A stretch of DNA of 64,000 nt from Phytophthora colocasiae. Its lineage: Eukaryota; Oomycota; Peronosporomycetes; Peronosporales; Peronosporaceae. Positions 30,001-41,400 of the stretch are shown one piece after another (position 1 is the first letter of the stretch; each line of letters opens with the position of its first letter). Below the pieces are notes generated by a model. The model saw only the letters and a program-made list of their open reading frames with translations, did no database searches and was not told the DNA's origin. The position numbers were made by a program, and so were the translations under genes. The DNA is taken from contig JAGKQI010000085.1 of assembly GCA_018806915.1 (NCBI GenBank), positions 868,001 through 932,000 on the forward strand, in the 5' to 3' direction.

Positions 30001-30396
30001 ATGCATTCTGTTCACGTGACACTTGTCAAGGCTGTGGACCTTCCGTCCGCCGATTATAACGGCAAAAGCGACCCGTACGTCGTCTTCAAACTGGCCAACA
30101 CGACCCACAAGAGCTCCATGATCCCAGCCGACCTCAATCCAGAATGGGACCCGGAGGAGACGTTCGCCTTCATTGCTGACGACCCCAAGACGGCCGTACT
30201 GGACGTGCAAGTGTTCGACCACGACCGCATCTCCAAGGACGACAAGATCGGCTTCTGTGCGATCCCTCTGGCGTCTTTCGTGGACAAACCTGAGGCTGAA
30301 GTGCTCATGTACGAGCTCGAGGTGCCTGGCGGTTTCGCGAAGCAGAAGCGTAAAAGTGCCATCATGCTCGAGATTAAACTCGAGCAGGAGGACTAA
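30001..30396 (+). CDS. C2-domain protein
   Basis: 131 residues, single exon, consisting of one C2 domain. Calcium-loop aspartates are visible in NGKSDPYVVFK and FDHDRISKDDKIG. The C-terminal strand (KQKRKSAIMLEIKLEQ) matches the same place in the divergent 22617-23369 protein (KQKRKSVLFLEIKV). The two are clear paralogues, with this copy lacking DysF domains. It probably binds membranes in a calcium-dependent way. Confidence 0.85.
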   Translation: MHSVHVTLVKAVDLPSADYNGKSDPYVVFKLANTTHKSSMIPADLNPEWDPEETFAFIADDPKTAVLDVQVFDHDRISKDDKIGFCAIPLASFVDKPEAEVLMYELEVPGGFAKQKRKSAIMLEIKLEQED

Positions 30397-30888
30397 GTGG
30401 ACACCGTGCCGTAGCAACCTGGTAGGTGGTTTTTAACGACACTTAAAAAGTCTTCCATTTTGATGTACAAAACCCACTGATGTTCCAGATGTAGTAGACG
30501 ATTTTTTGCTGCAGGGACGCGTACAGAAGCCATTGATGGACGCACTCGGTTGCTCAATCTGTGTGCGATGTTCTGGGACTTGCGCGGAAAAAATGGCTCG
30601 GTCGGCACTTGTCACTATGACAGCGTCGGGCATCTGGGACGGGCCAGGAGCTTTTCTCGTCGCTTTCCACTACGCTCGAAGCGTAGCAGCGCCAGACACA
30701 CGCCCTTCTCGTCGCAAAACATCACTCTTGCGCTTGGTTTCTCTGTAAGTTCGCAAGGTCCCGAACGGCGGCTCCCAGGGCGCTTTCCGTCGACGCCTCC
30801 ATCGGCTTTTAACGCACGTCGCTCCAACTTTTTGGCAGCTTTCTGGCAAGCTCATTCTTCGATTTCAACGCGAGCTGAAGGTAACACA
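30397..30888. other. Region between the C2 gene and the zinc-knuckle gene
   Basis: The frame of the zinc-knuckle gene is open upstream to 30550, but this part shows no domain and is preceded by the initiator-like element at 30850, so it is taken as non-coding. Confidence 0.45.
30850..30865 (+). promoter_or_regulatory. Candidate oomycete initiator (Inr)
   Basis: GCTCATTCTTCGATTT is close to the published oomycete core promoter GCTCATTYYNCAWTTT and lies 24-39 bp upstream of the ATG at 30889, the usual spacing. Confidence 0.45.
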
Positions 30889-32250
30889 ATGAAGCAAGTG
30901 AAGACTCGATCGAGCGACGTCTTGAACGACCCCAAGCGCGAGATCCCGAGGTTTAGTGAGCTTCTCCACGCAGCCTCGCACTCGCCGGATGATCCAGACT
31001 CGTGGCCTACAAGCACATCCGACACCGATGAAGAAGACCAGACAGCCTATCGCCACTCAGATACTACACGCAGTCGCGGAGGAACTCGTTGTCAAGACCA
31101 AGACTGCGTGAAGCACGTGCTTTCTGACGGTTTGTGTCAACAAACTGGACGCACCTGCAGCCAAGAAGGTTGCAACAAGCACGTGGCTTCTAGCGGTTTG
31201 TGTCGAACGCACGGTGGTGGACGTCGTTGTCAAGTACCGGGTTGCACTAGTGGTGCTCAGAGTCGAGGCCTCTGCTACGTTCACGGCGGTGGTGGACGTT
31301 GTCAGCGCGAAGGATGTGGGTCCAGCGCCAAGAAAGGAGGTTTCTGCATTGCACACGGCGGAGGACATCGATGCCAAGTTGCTGGATGCACTAGCAGTGC
31401 AGTGAGCGGTTCTCGATGCCGAGCTCATGGAGGTGGCCGCCGATGCGCAGTTAATGGCTGTACGAGCAGCGCGAAAACCGGCGGACGTTGCATTGCCCAT
31501 GGAGGTGGGAAACGCTGCTCTGTTGCTGGATGTACTAGCAGTGCGCAGCGTCTTGGACTGTGTAAAGCTCACGGCGGTGGGCGTCGCTGCGTCGTGGAAA
31601 ACTGTGCCAATAGTGCCGTCAGTCGAGGCCGCTGCATTGCTCATGGTGGAGGGAAGCGCTGTGTCTTCGAAGGCTGCACAACCACTGCTCGCAAAGGTGG
31701 CTACTGCTTTGCTCATGGCGGTAGATCGGCTGGAAGCAGATCCAAGACTGTATCGGCACCACCTGTGAACGCGCGTCCGTGGCAGCCGACAGAAGGACAA
31801 GTGTCTATCCCAACGCTCACGTTGCCTCCACGTCGACTGCTTCCTCCGATCGGCACGATGATGATGGCTAATCGACCTGGAATCCTTCGTCGGTACACTC
31901 GTATTCCTCCAATTCGCAGGCCGATTGTTTCCTTCGGAAGAGGATCAGGTCGGGTTCAAAACGTGATGGAAGAAAATTGGCCCAAGACCGGCAAGTGTGA
32001 TCGTTCAGATACTGGAGCACCTGGTCAAACACCACACATGACACCACCGACCCGTTCGGGATACTCGTGGCAGCGACTACAGGAGACGATTCGTCGTGAA
32101 TCTCGAGTCCATGGGATCATGAGCGAAGATGACGAAGCATACGACGACAAGAGCATCTACAAGGTGGAAAGCAGCGAAGTGAAGAACGACGTGCTCCCGA
32201 CACAAGACGTGTATTACTGGACTCGAAGCAGAGGCCCCATTCCCTCTTAA
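30889..32250 (+). CDS. Zinc-knuckle repeat protein (WRKY19-like CxxxxC...CxxH repeats)
   Basis: 453 residues from the ATG at 30889 (MKQVKTRSSDVLNDPK). The centre holds nine tandem 24-residue repeats (about residues 65-280) of the form RC-x4-C-x10-C-x2-H-GGG, such as RCQVAGCTSSAVSGSRCRAH. The first is degenerate. Such repeats occur in oomycete and some plant proteins annotated as WRKY19-like; each could bind one zinc through Cys3His. The flanks are basic and Ser/Pro-rich, suggesting a nuclear protein, with no WRKY domain visible. The repeats make the DNA a 72-bp minisatellite, a likely source of copy-number variation. Confidence 0.75.
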   Translation: MKQVKTRSSDVLNDPKREIPRFSELLHAASHSPDDPDSWPTSTSDTDEEDQTAYRHSDTTRSRGGTRCQDQDCVKHVLSDGLCQQTGRTCSQEGCNKHVASSGLCRTHGGGRRCQVPGCTSGAQSRGLCYVHGGGGRCQREGCGSSAKKGGFCIAHGGGHRCQVAGCTSSAVSGSRCRAHGGGRRCAVNGCTSSAKTGGRCIAHGGGKRCSVAGCTSSAQRLGLCKAHGGGRRCVVENCANSAVSRGRCIAHGGGKRCVFEGCTTTARKGGYCFAHGGRSAGSRSKTVSAPPVNARPWQPTEGQVSIPTLTLPPRRLLPPIGTMMMANRPGILRRYTRIPPIRRPIVSFGRGSGRVQNVMEENWPKTGKCDRSDTGAPGQTPHMTPPTRSGYSWQRLQETIRRESRVHGIMSEDDEAYDDKSIYKVESSEVKNDVLPTQDVYYWTRSRGPIPS

Positions 32251-32481
32251 ATCGGCTATGAACACCTGAAAGACACGAAGAAACGGAGGAGTGAGAGCTA
32301 CGAGTTACTTGAGCGGATAGGACCTACAAATTCGCGTAAACCGAGGCAAGTTGCCATTAGTTATCTATTCACAAGAAGAAACGTTACCGTTAATTCCACG
32401 CAAAAGGCAGTTGAAAACTTACCTAGAATTCGTTCATGCGAGTCTTGTGAGTCATCTCCACATCTATTTGCTACTAATTGG
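32251..32481. other. Convergent 3' flanks
   Basis: Gap between the zinc-knuckle gene and the NEMP-family gene; nothing else seen. Confidence 0.5.
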
Positions 32482-34471
32482 CTACTGGATGTTGCAGTAC
32501 GACCAGAACGACTGCTTCTGATTGCGTTGGCGTGTAAGCATTGACTCTTGCGTGGCCACATCTAGGTGATTGCGCCCCCTTGTAAACCGTCGGAGGCGAA
32601 CCTCGTTGTCCTCGCGAACTTTGTCCAGCTCGTCCGGGTTTTCCTTCAGGAACTTCTGCAGTTGAGCCAATGCCTTCTCCGTTTCTGTCTGCCCTTGCTT
32701 CTCATAATCAGACTTGGAGATCAAAGTGCTGTGGCGACCAGGTTTCTCAAAATGGTACCAGAAGTAGGCAATTGCTGCAATGATCTCGAAAACGCGCGTG
32801 AGCGACACTGTAAGTATCAGCAACAGCGAGGCTTCGGTTGAGGATGTACTGTAGAACAGTAACGTCATGCCCACCAACTTCAACAAACGGGAGATAATGA
32901 GCTGCAAGTTCGTAGGTGGAGGCAGCTCATCATCCAAGTATCCAAGTTCTTCAATCTCCTCTTCATCCTGAGGCTCTGTCTCCGATTTAGCCGATGCTCC
33001 CCACTGATACCACCACACTAGAACGCATCCAAAGAAGGCGAAAAAGGCGAAATAAATCTTGCCCAAGTGCGGGATGCCGAAAAGGACGTCGCGATTCCAC
33101 AAGTACGTCAGGTACGAGATAGCCCAAGATCCAAGACGGTAAATGTTAGGCATGATCACAAAACCAGTCACTGGAACTGCCACCGTAGCCACCGACGCCA
33201 GGGACGAAACTAGCTGCGCTCCTGGCAACATCTTTGTGGAATTCCGAGCTTGCCGCTGGAAAATGTACAGCGCCAACAGTGCCGAGAAAAACACGCCCAG
33301 AACAGCTCCCAAGAGGTAGTGGAAAGCGCGGGAGCGAGAGAACCACTCCGACATATAAAACAGCACCAGACCCAAGAAAAAGTTCTGTGCGTATACCCAG
33401 GATAGATCTGCAACAATGTCATTAGTAAGTACAGACATTGAACATGCTCACATTCAGACCACGTACATGTGTAGAATGTGAACTCATAGTCAAATTTTGG
33501 AGTCGTTGTCGAGATGAACGGCTCCGGAGGTCCAGTCACCGTGATGCAAGGCGCATGGTACGGGCTTAATTCCAGCATACACACGCCTTCCTCCTCCTGT
33601 TCGCGGCATTCAAGCGGACAGCCACCCACGCAGTTTTCACAAACCAACTTGGCTGTTTCCATCAAGTAACATCAGTACAAGTCCAACAGGTTGCCAACTC
33701 GCAACGTACACGCTACGTAGAGAAAGCTCTCAACCGCGTCAACTACATAGGGAGGCACATAATTCCCCAGTACTGGCGCCAGATACGCCGCCTTTAATAC
33801 ACTTCGACACAATAGTCCTGGCGTCCTAGCAAAGCCAATAACAAATACAAATTAAGAGCTCAAACACTATTAAATCAATGGAAAAAGACGGTAAAACGTA
33901 CCGAGCGAACGTAAAGCTTAACTGGTCCACCTGTGGGCTCTTCACCTCAACTCTCAGTTCACTCCAAGCCCAGAACACTGGACGCAGAGGCCACGCAACG
34001 CTCTGCAAGTACCACAACGTGGCATTTGTCATGTTGAACAGCGCATTAGCCTCTCGTGACTGTCCCAGCGACTGGACCAACGCCGGTTGCAGAGTACTGC
34101 ATACAGCATTCATCAAAGTGAGTAAGATCCGCCAAATTTTGGTCATTTCCGAGCTTCTGTACCTGTTCAGCGGGTCCATACGGATATGCAGTGACGCATT
34201 CTCGTAGAAACAGAAGCTCTGGTGCTGCCCCCACTCTCGTACTTCGCCTGCGCTTGCTACACCTTCGTCCAGCCATCGGAAGCTCTTGCGCTCGTCTTTA
34301 GAAGCCACTTTCTCGTCTAAAATGGAGTGAAGCCATCATAGTCAATTACAGCAGCACACAACAGAGAAATGTAGGTAACTTACGCCTTGAATGAGCGCTG
34401 GGGCTGCCCCATACGAGCGAGAAGAGCAGCGCAAAGAGCAGCAGCGCTCGTACCGAAGACGTAGGCACCAT
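32482..34471 (-). CDS. NEMP-family (TMEM194-like) nuclear-envelope membrane protein
   Basis: Six exons on the minus strand: 34384-34471, 34163-34316, 33902-34096, 33710-33825, 33467-33652, 32482-33407; all introns GT-AG and total 554 residues. An N-terminal signal peptide (MVPTSSVRALLLFALLFSLV) precedes a lumenal beta-rich part (HQSFCFYENASLHIRMDP). Then come several membrane helices (DLSWVYAQNFFLGLVLFYMS, SRAFHYLLGAVLGVFF, VPVTGFVIMPNIYRLG and more). The C-terminal charged tail (about 480-554) should face the nucleoplasm. In animals NEMP1 stiffens the nuclear envelope. The start lies 25 bp from a TIR element. Confidence 0.75.
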
Positions 34472-34496
34472 CGACGTCACTTTTCAAAAATAGAGA

Positions 34497-35296
34497 CTTT
34501 CAGAAGCCCCGGAAAATGAAAATGACGTAGTGAAAAACTCGTGGCAGGATACCGCTTTTTGACTAATGGTTTTCGGTACGAAATGCCGCTTCAGGTTTAC
34601 CGGAAAAATAAACCCGTGACAAAATCACGTAGTCGGACTTATAAAAGTTTTGTGCACAATTATGTCGAGCCCGCATCCACAAGACTGCAACGCTGGTCGC
34701 CTCGTAGACGTGCTGCAGCGCTTAGAACCTTGTGATGGGAGACCCTTGGAGTCTCATTCCTGCGGTGTCGTCGCTGTCGTGCCGCCAGAGAGATAAAAAA
34801 AAACGTTTAGAAACAAAAAACAAAACAAATAGAGCTCCTCATTCTGCTTGAGCTCACATCTACAGCTCCCTTCTCCTATAGAGACCGCGTGCTTGTGCCA
34901 GATTTCTGTCTTGACATCCTCTCAATGTCCGATGCCGAGTCCAAGGACCAGTTTCGCTTCACCACCAGCGACTTACAGCGTCTCGTCATGCATCTAAACG
35001 TCTAAGATCCCGTTATAACGAAGGAAGGTACTCTCATGAGCCTCACACAGCTCATAACCGCATGACCCGCTCATCCGGGTAGATATTCCATCCGGGCCTT
35101 TCATTAGGATGGGCATGGCAACCGAGCCGAGGCCTGCGGCTTCCGCACTGAAATCCGGTAGCGTTACCCCGTAGCAAGGGTGCTCGGCACGGGATTTCGG
35201 AATCGAAAAACACGTCGGAAGGGTCGTGCTAAAAATAGATGGCTGCGCTACGTAAAAATGACTACGGGTTTTTGCATTTTCCGGGGCTTCTGAAAG
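34497..35296. mobile_element. 800-bp TIR element (Harbinger-like remnant)
   Basis: A 22-bp inverted terminal repeat (CTTTCAGAAGCCCCGGAAAATG) lies at 34497-34518 and 35275-35296. Inside at about 34880-35005 the + strand encodes DRVLVPDFCLDILSMSDAES, FRFTTSDLQRLVMHL and, after a stop, DPVITKEGTLMSL. This resembles the region before the DDE domain of Harbinger-type transposases. The catalytic part is missing and no clear target duplication is seen. Confidence 0.6.
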
Positions 35297-35375
35297 CCTT
35301 TAATGAGCAGAATTTTTCCAGGAATAACCATCGTTTTTATTAAGGGTTAATTAAAGATTAACCTTTAACTACTGT
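35297..35375. other. Short AT-rich gap
   Basis: Only the 3' flank of the thioredoxin-like gene; includes a TTAATTAAAGATTAACC stretch. Confidence 0.4.
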
Positions 35376-36352
35376 TCAACCGACAGCTTGAACGTCGTCC
35401 TGCTGTATGGCTGCTCGAATTTGCGACTGTAACAAGAAAACAATGAGATAAGTGGAAGTTCAGTAGAGCAGAATGTAGTTTTTACCTCAACAGTCTTGGA
35501 GCACGGGTCGCCATACCACAAAATGCTTTTGTTCTTGCCCACGATAAACAGTTGCGGAACCGTAAAGAGGTCGCATCGTACGAGATACCTATATCACTTG
35601 AGCGTTAGAGAAGAAAAACGCTGGTTTTTCAGTTTGAGACGTACTCTTTGCTCATAAAACCAGTTTCAATGCCGATGCTGAAGGGAAACGTTTTGAGCTC
35701 ACGGAAGTTGCTAGCGTTGCGGCCTTTGACCTCGTACATCGCCAACTCCTCTCTAGACTCCTGTGTCAGTCCAACAAATTGGACATCTACGAAGATTCCA
35801 TAACAACAGGAATACTAAGTATATCTAACAGAAGCGTAAATTCAGCTAGCGTACCTCTCGATGAGATTATTTCGTGTAGGCACGCAAACACTTCTAGCGC
35901 CTCGCGAGACTTCTTGCACCACGATCCCTGCATAGTAAATACCAACGAATGAGGATGTTGTTTTAGACGCCCAATAGTACCGATACCGATACTTACGAAG
36001 AATAGGATGCACGTAACTTTGGTTGACATCAGTTGTGTCGGGTTACCGTGGATGAAGTCAATCCTTTCAAGATCGTGCGCTGTTGTTCGGGTAAGTAAAC
36101 GAAAGGTATTAACAATATATAAGTAGTTCTGCATTGGTATCAATTCATCCAACCTCGTTGCATTTTTTCCTGTTGCATCAATCGCTCGTATCGGACCTTG
36201 CGACGGCCACCAATTAGCACGACAGCCACAACTGCCAACACGAACAAATAGTCCTTCTTGAGCCACTCTTCACCGGTAGATATGGTAGTCAGCCATGCCG
36301 CCACACCACCCACAAGCAGAGCTTGGAATCCCACGTTATTCATGCAGTTCAT
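35376..36352 (-). CDS. Membrane-anchored thioredoxin-like protein with CxxS motif
   Basis: Six exons on the minus strand: 36154-36352, 35997-36079, 35855-35927, 35645-35786, 35486-35588, 35376-35426; 216 residues. The N-terminus has two hydrophobic segments (ALLVGGVAAWLTT and YLFVLAVVAVVLIGG), then a basic stretch. The rest has the thioredoxin-like order: KVTCILFFGSWCKKSRE (beta strand and active-site position), VQFVGLTQES, and a cis-Pro loop in CDLFTVPQLFIVGKNKSIL. The active site is W-C-K-K-S, with one cysteine rather than CxxC. A single-cysteine redoxin or a scaffold role is inferred; partners are unknown. Confidence 0.6.
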
Positions 36353-36808
36353 TTCTGCGTCGCTTTAGGATCGAAAGTCTCTTCGGGAAAAGGTTTTCAG
36401 AAACTGTGTACAGACAGTCGTGACAAATTGCTGAAAGTACCGACCCCGCTAGTGCGAAGGCTAAACCTCGATAAGTAGAAGCACATGTCCTACTCATTAT
36501 GCAACCAGGCAAATTTGACTTCAGGGCTAATGGCAAGTGAGGTTGTGTGAGTATGTGTGAAGCCGTCGTATTCTGTTCTCTGAGTAAATACCATGGAATT
36601 CCACGTGTACAGGTGCCCAGGCCTCTAAAATATGTTTGCAATACTTCCACATCCATAGTGGACACTTCCTTGCCATTTGGAAGTCCACAGCGCTAAATGA
36701 GGGGATAATACGAATAGATAAACAGCGTCATATCTGCAAAACTGTGTCGTATTGATAGATAGGGAAGAACATTGTACACGACGAGTTGTTACTGTCACCA
36801 CCACCAGA
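36353..36808. other. Intergenic, no gene supported
   Basis: Short frames on the minus strand show no domains. It holds the upstream region of the thioredoxin-like gene and the 3' flank of the small secreted protein. Confidence 0.45.
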
Positions 36809-37093
36809 TCAGATGCCGATGCCCAGTCGAAGTCGCAGGTTCGGGTGACGTGCCTCGGCCTCCTCCAGAGCGAGGCGGTTGGCCGCAGCTTCTGAGCTGT
36901 CGCTACTGTCACTGCTAGCTGATCCGTACGTGACAGTGCCGTAGCCATTTTTGCCAGGCTTGACTGTCGTCGTGCTCTCCGTTTCTGCTGCCTGGACTTG
37001 TCCTGCTCCTGTGTTATCCGCTGTCGACGCCGCACTACAGTTCACCATTGCCATGGCTAGAAGCGCCACCATGCACCACCGTACTGAACGCAT
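36809..37093 (-). CDS. Small predicted secreted protein
   Basis: 94 residues from the ATG at 37093. The first 22 residues (MRSVRWCMVALLAMAMVNCS) form a classical signal peptide with a likely cleavage after NCSA. The mature part is Ser/Thr/Ala-rich (SASSDSSDSSEAAANRLA) and ends NLRLRLGIGI; no RXLR-dEER motif or cysteine pattern is present. The function is unknown. In this kind of organism it would be screened as a candidate secreted effector or cell-surface peptide. Confidence 0.5.
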   Translation of the reverse strand: MRSVRWCMVALLAMAMVNCSAASTADNTGAGQVQAAETESTTTVKPGKNGYGTVTYGSASSDSSDSSEAAANRLALEEAEARHPNLRLRLGIGI

Positions 37094-37512
37094 GGCAGCC
37101 GATATTGCGTCACCGTTTCTCCTTCGTCTCCAGCTTGGAAGCTCTGATACTGCGAACGAAAACGTTTGTGTGGAACTGTTCACCTAATTCGGTGGAAGGG
37201 CAGACGACGGCGGAACGGAAGATGCGATGGGAATCCAAGGGTACAGTACCGGTACCCATGCAACCCGCCAGCAAGACCGGAATGTACACTGTACAGAGAC
37301 GCATAAGATTGGCGTTGCCAGTTGCTTGCCTCAAGTCTCGGATCGGATTGCCACGCCGTTACTAGAGCCTTTACATGCAAAGGCTCGACTGAAAATGCAC
37401 CCAGGAAAGGTAATAAACCTATTATTATGATTCTCTGAAGGCTGTCTATTTCAACTGTTAATTCTCCTATGGTAATTCATAATCCTACTCAACGCCTTGG
37501 CTAATCTGAGGA
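37094..37512. other. Intergenic, no gene supported
   Basis: About 420 bases with only short unsupported frames; includes the upstream region of the small secreted protein. Confidence 0.45.
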
Positions 37513-38219
37513 CTAGAAGACGCTCTTGTGCTTCTTCTGCTCATGCTCGATGTTCTCAAACTTAGATGCACGTGTGATAAATAGCACCATCTCGATGACC
37601 ATCATGACAATAGCACCACCGAGCCCAGCGACAAGTCTCTGCCAACAACGATGTCAGAACGACGAGAATACACCTTCAAATATCCACTTTCACTCACCGT
37701 CGTCTCATTATCCGAGAGGTTCCGAGCCACAAAGTAAACGGCAATAAAAGCCGTAACCCGTGCCATGACCATGTTGGCTCCGATAGAAAGATGCTGTCGT
37801 ACACTGGTCTGGTGATGACTCAGCTCCGTAGCTGCTGACTGCGTTTTGACGTTGCGCACCATTGAGCCGTAGCGCATTTCTTCATCCAGACGTTGGAGCT
37901 TCAGACGTCGCTTGGCTAGGTACTTGGTTCTCTTCTCCTTATCCTCTTCACTTTCTCCATCTCGATCTGCCGGTATCACCTGCGCTTGAACTCCGTGTCC
38001 TTGTCGTAATAACGATACAAGACTGGGTGTTGATGGATCCAAGTCTCGCAATTCTTCTAAAAGACTCGAAATTTGACGCAGCTCCGTCACAGTCAGCACG
38101 TTCTTCTTCTCGTCCAGAAGGATCTTCTTCACATCTGGTTGTTTTAACTTATCAGCACTTAAGTGCGTCGCCAGGAACATGCGCAGTGCACCAGCACCTT
38201 CACCGCAGAGCTCCAGCAT
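37513..38219 (-). CDS. VMA12/TMEM199-like V-ATPase assembly factor
   Basis: Exons are 37698-38219 and 37513-37638 with a 59-nt GTGAGT...GGCAG intron; 215 residues. The N-terminal part is soluble and helical (VTELRQISSLLEELRDLD). A basic segment (KRTKYLAKRRLKLQRLDEEM) follows, then two C-terminal transmembrane helices separated by a short loop (MVMARVTAFIAVYFVARNLS, AGLGGAIVMMVIEMVLFITR). This layout and the R-L-x-x-x-E-x-x-Y segment before the helices match the Vma12 family of ER factors that help assemble the V-ATPase Vo sector. The C-terminus is KKHKSVF. Confidence 0.65.
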
Positions 38220-38410
38220 TTTGACTCAAGTTCGTATCTACTCTGTTAAATATCACGTTAAATGTTCTTAACAAACCTATCACAACGCATATCCCTTTTA
38301 AAGACATATTGGCCATTCAAGTAAACCGGTCTCAGATGCTGCCGCGTCAGGACTCTGGCGACGGTCATACCGCCCTGCAGCGCGCTCCACAGCGCACTTC
38401 AATAGCTTCA

Positions 38411-41400
38411 ATGAAGTATGTGAGTACCTGCTTACTTGCACTTTGTTTTGCACTGCTTTTCGTCTCCTGCAATGCCGTACAGCCCGAGATTCAAGCTCAG
38501 AACGCTGCTGACTCGAAGTCCACTGCACTCTCGCACTTTAACGGGCTGCATACGCTATCTGGAGCCAGCTACAGAGCCTTCAAGAACCGCCTGAAGCGAC
38601 AGATGAGAGGTGAAAGCTGTCTGCGCTACCATGTAGCCGGAACCTGGTGGCACTATGAATGGTGCTTCGATCATCATGTTCGTCAGTTCCATCCACTGCC
38701 TAAAGGCCAAGAAGCCACGGAACAAAGCATTTTACTAGGTGCTTTTAACCCTGAGAAGCCGCAGCCATTACGAGTCGTGGAGGTGGACAACCTGGCCAGA
38801 TTAACAGACCCAGACCGTATGGGCTACATGGCCCAGCAACGCTACAACTCGGGAGATTTCTGTGAAGCTCGAGGCACTCAGCGATCTGTTAGTCTCCAAG
38901 TGAAATGCTGTGCGTTCCACAATAATGAAACGTATGTGGATTCGGTGGAGGAGAACGCTCCGTGTGAGTACGAGATGAACGTGTGTTCGCCTGTGGCATG
39001 TGGTCTGATGCAGCGAGATCAATTCGTATTGACAGCACCGACGTCGATGGAGGAGGAGGAACGTAAAGCATTGACGAAGACTGTGCGGAATATGTTCTAC
39101 CACGCGTACAATGGCTACTTGACGCATGCGTTTCCACAGGACGATTTGTTGCCGCTTTCGTGTAAGGGTGGGGAGTTTGAACTCGGTCGACTTCCAATGC
39201 TTACACTGATAGACACACTAGATACGCTAGCTTTGCTGGAAGATGCTACTGAGTTCCAGCGAGCAGTGGGGCTGGTGGTGGAGAATGCAGACTTTGATTT
39301 GGACACGGAAGTATCTGTGTTTGAAACGACGATCCGCCTGCTGGGTGGCCTGCTATCAGCACATCTCTTTGCTTCTAATAAAGACCTGAAGCTGTTTCCA
39401 GAGAATGAATATGATGGAGCTTTATTACGCCTCGCTACGGATCTTGGAGATCGATTAATGCCAGCTTTTGACACTGTTACGGGGATTCCGTACGGTACTG
39501 TGAACCTGAAGTACGGTGTACCGAAGGGAGAAACACCAATCGCCTCCACTGCTGGCGCTGGATCACTATCGATTGAATTTACGATGCTGAGTGTACTAAC
39601 AGGAGAACCGAGATATGCTGCTGCATCACGAGGAGCCGTACGTGCACTTTTCCAGCGGCGCTCGAAGATCGGATTGCTCGGAAAGCACATCAACACGAAG
39701 ACTGGCGATTGGACCGAAACATCATCCGGACCGGGATCGAATTCAGACAGCTTCTACGAGTATTTGATGAAGATGTACGAGCTCTTTGGCGACCGTGAGT
39801 CTTTGGAAATGTTCGCACAAGTCTATCCGGCGGTGCTAGCCCATAACAAGCACGGAGACTGGTACACCGACGTGTCCATGTATTCAGGCTGTCACCATCA
39901 TAGCGGGAGTTCAGCAGTCGTCTTCGAAAGCCTGGCTTCCTTTTGGCCTGGTATGCAGGTTTCCGCCGGCGATTTGAAATCAGCAGCGCAGTCCATGAAC
40001 GCTTTTTACCGCGTCTGGAGGGATTACGGCTTTCTCTCGGAGCAGTTTAACGTTGGCGATTGGAAACCTGTCAAGTCCAGAGGAGGAGGTGGAGCTCGGT
40101 ATCCGCTACGGCCGGAGCTGATTGAATCGACATTATACATGCACGAGGCGACCAATGACTCATCGTGGTTGCGTGCTGGTGCTCATGTGGTTCATTCGCT
40201 GCAGAAATATGCTAAGACCCCGTGTGGGTACGCGAGTATCGCTGATGTGGAGTCGAAGAAACAGGAGGATTACATGCCTTCGTTCTTCCTATCCGAGACG
40301 TGTAAATACCTCTACCTGCTGTTCAACACGACACACTTCTTCCGTGAAGGCAACTATGTGATGACCACAGAGGCACATCCACTGCCAATTCTCCCGAGGA
40401 AGCTCGTCGAGCCCATTTTACAAGCGGCTGATACGGATGTGAGCAGCGAAGTGGAATACGACAACCGATTCTCGCCGGAACGGGTCATGTGGTGTGAAGC
40501 TCCAATTTTTTACGATTTCTTTGGATATTCTGTTCATTATGAAGGCAAAGTTGTGGCTCGTACTTCACGATGCACTTCACCTGCGCTATCTCCTGCTGCG
40601 ACTTCGAAGGCATCCAAAGCAGCAGCTGAGAAGGTTGCGAAAACTGCTGAAGAAGACAGTGTTACGTCTACAATCGAAGACATTGCCAAGGCTGCTTCAG
40701 ATAACGCGAAACCAACGGCAACTGAGGATCACAAGGCAACGTCAGAGCGTGTGGCATCCGATGTCCTTCAAGAATGGCTCCCTGCGCTGGAGGAGAAGCT
40801 CCGTAAAATTGGCAAGAAGAATATCGACGATAGTTTGCTTGATCAACTTCTGGAAGAGAGCTCCTTCGGATCAACACATTATCAGCCCCCTGTCGAACAC
40901 GATGCTGAAGGACATGTTGTGCAGTACGTTTACGGTGGGAGTCAGCTGGGCGAGTTCCGAGTCGAACAGCTCCCAGGACGCTTACGTGTTACTCGTGAAG
41001 AAACTGGTGATTGGCTTGAGGCCTCTGGTGTTCTCGATGCTAATCACATGATTATTGGGTTGAGTCTCAACGATGGTAGTGACGATGATGCTGGAGCGGA
41101 CTCGTACACTTTCGATGAACCAACATCTCAAAAGGTTGAGCACGACGATGACTACCAGCCACCGCATTTGTCAGTGAACACTGTTTACAAGGTCAACGAA
41201 GACTTGACGCTGCCTGTGGATCAAAGATGCTCTCTACGAGTTCAAGTGGGCTATAAACCTTACCCGGGCGAGCTACAGCGCAACGCAAAGGGAAAGCCTC
41301 ATATTAATGGAGACGCCAAGGGTAAACCCAACGTGTGGTTGACTGTGCCTTGTGTTGGTGCAGGTTTTGGTGTGACAGACACTTTCCAGGCGTCTCGTGC

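Noticed and set aside
31057..31800. 247-codon Ser/Ala/Thr-rich frame antisense to the zinc-knuckle repeats
   Set aside because: The 72-bp repeat keeps the antisense frame open; composition is the mirror of the Cys/Gly/His repeat and has no domain.
34680..34800. Resemblance of GATGGGAGACCCTTGG to 5S rRNA 3' sequence
   Set aside because: Too short and imperfect; the rest of the stretch does not fold or align as 5S rRNA by eye.
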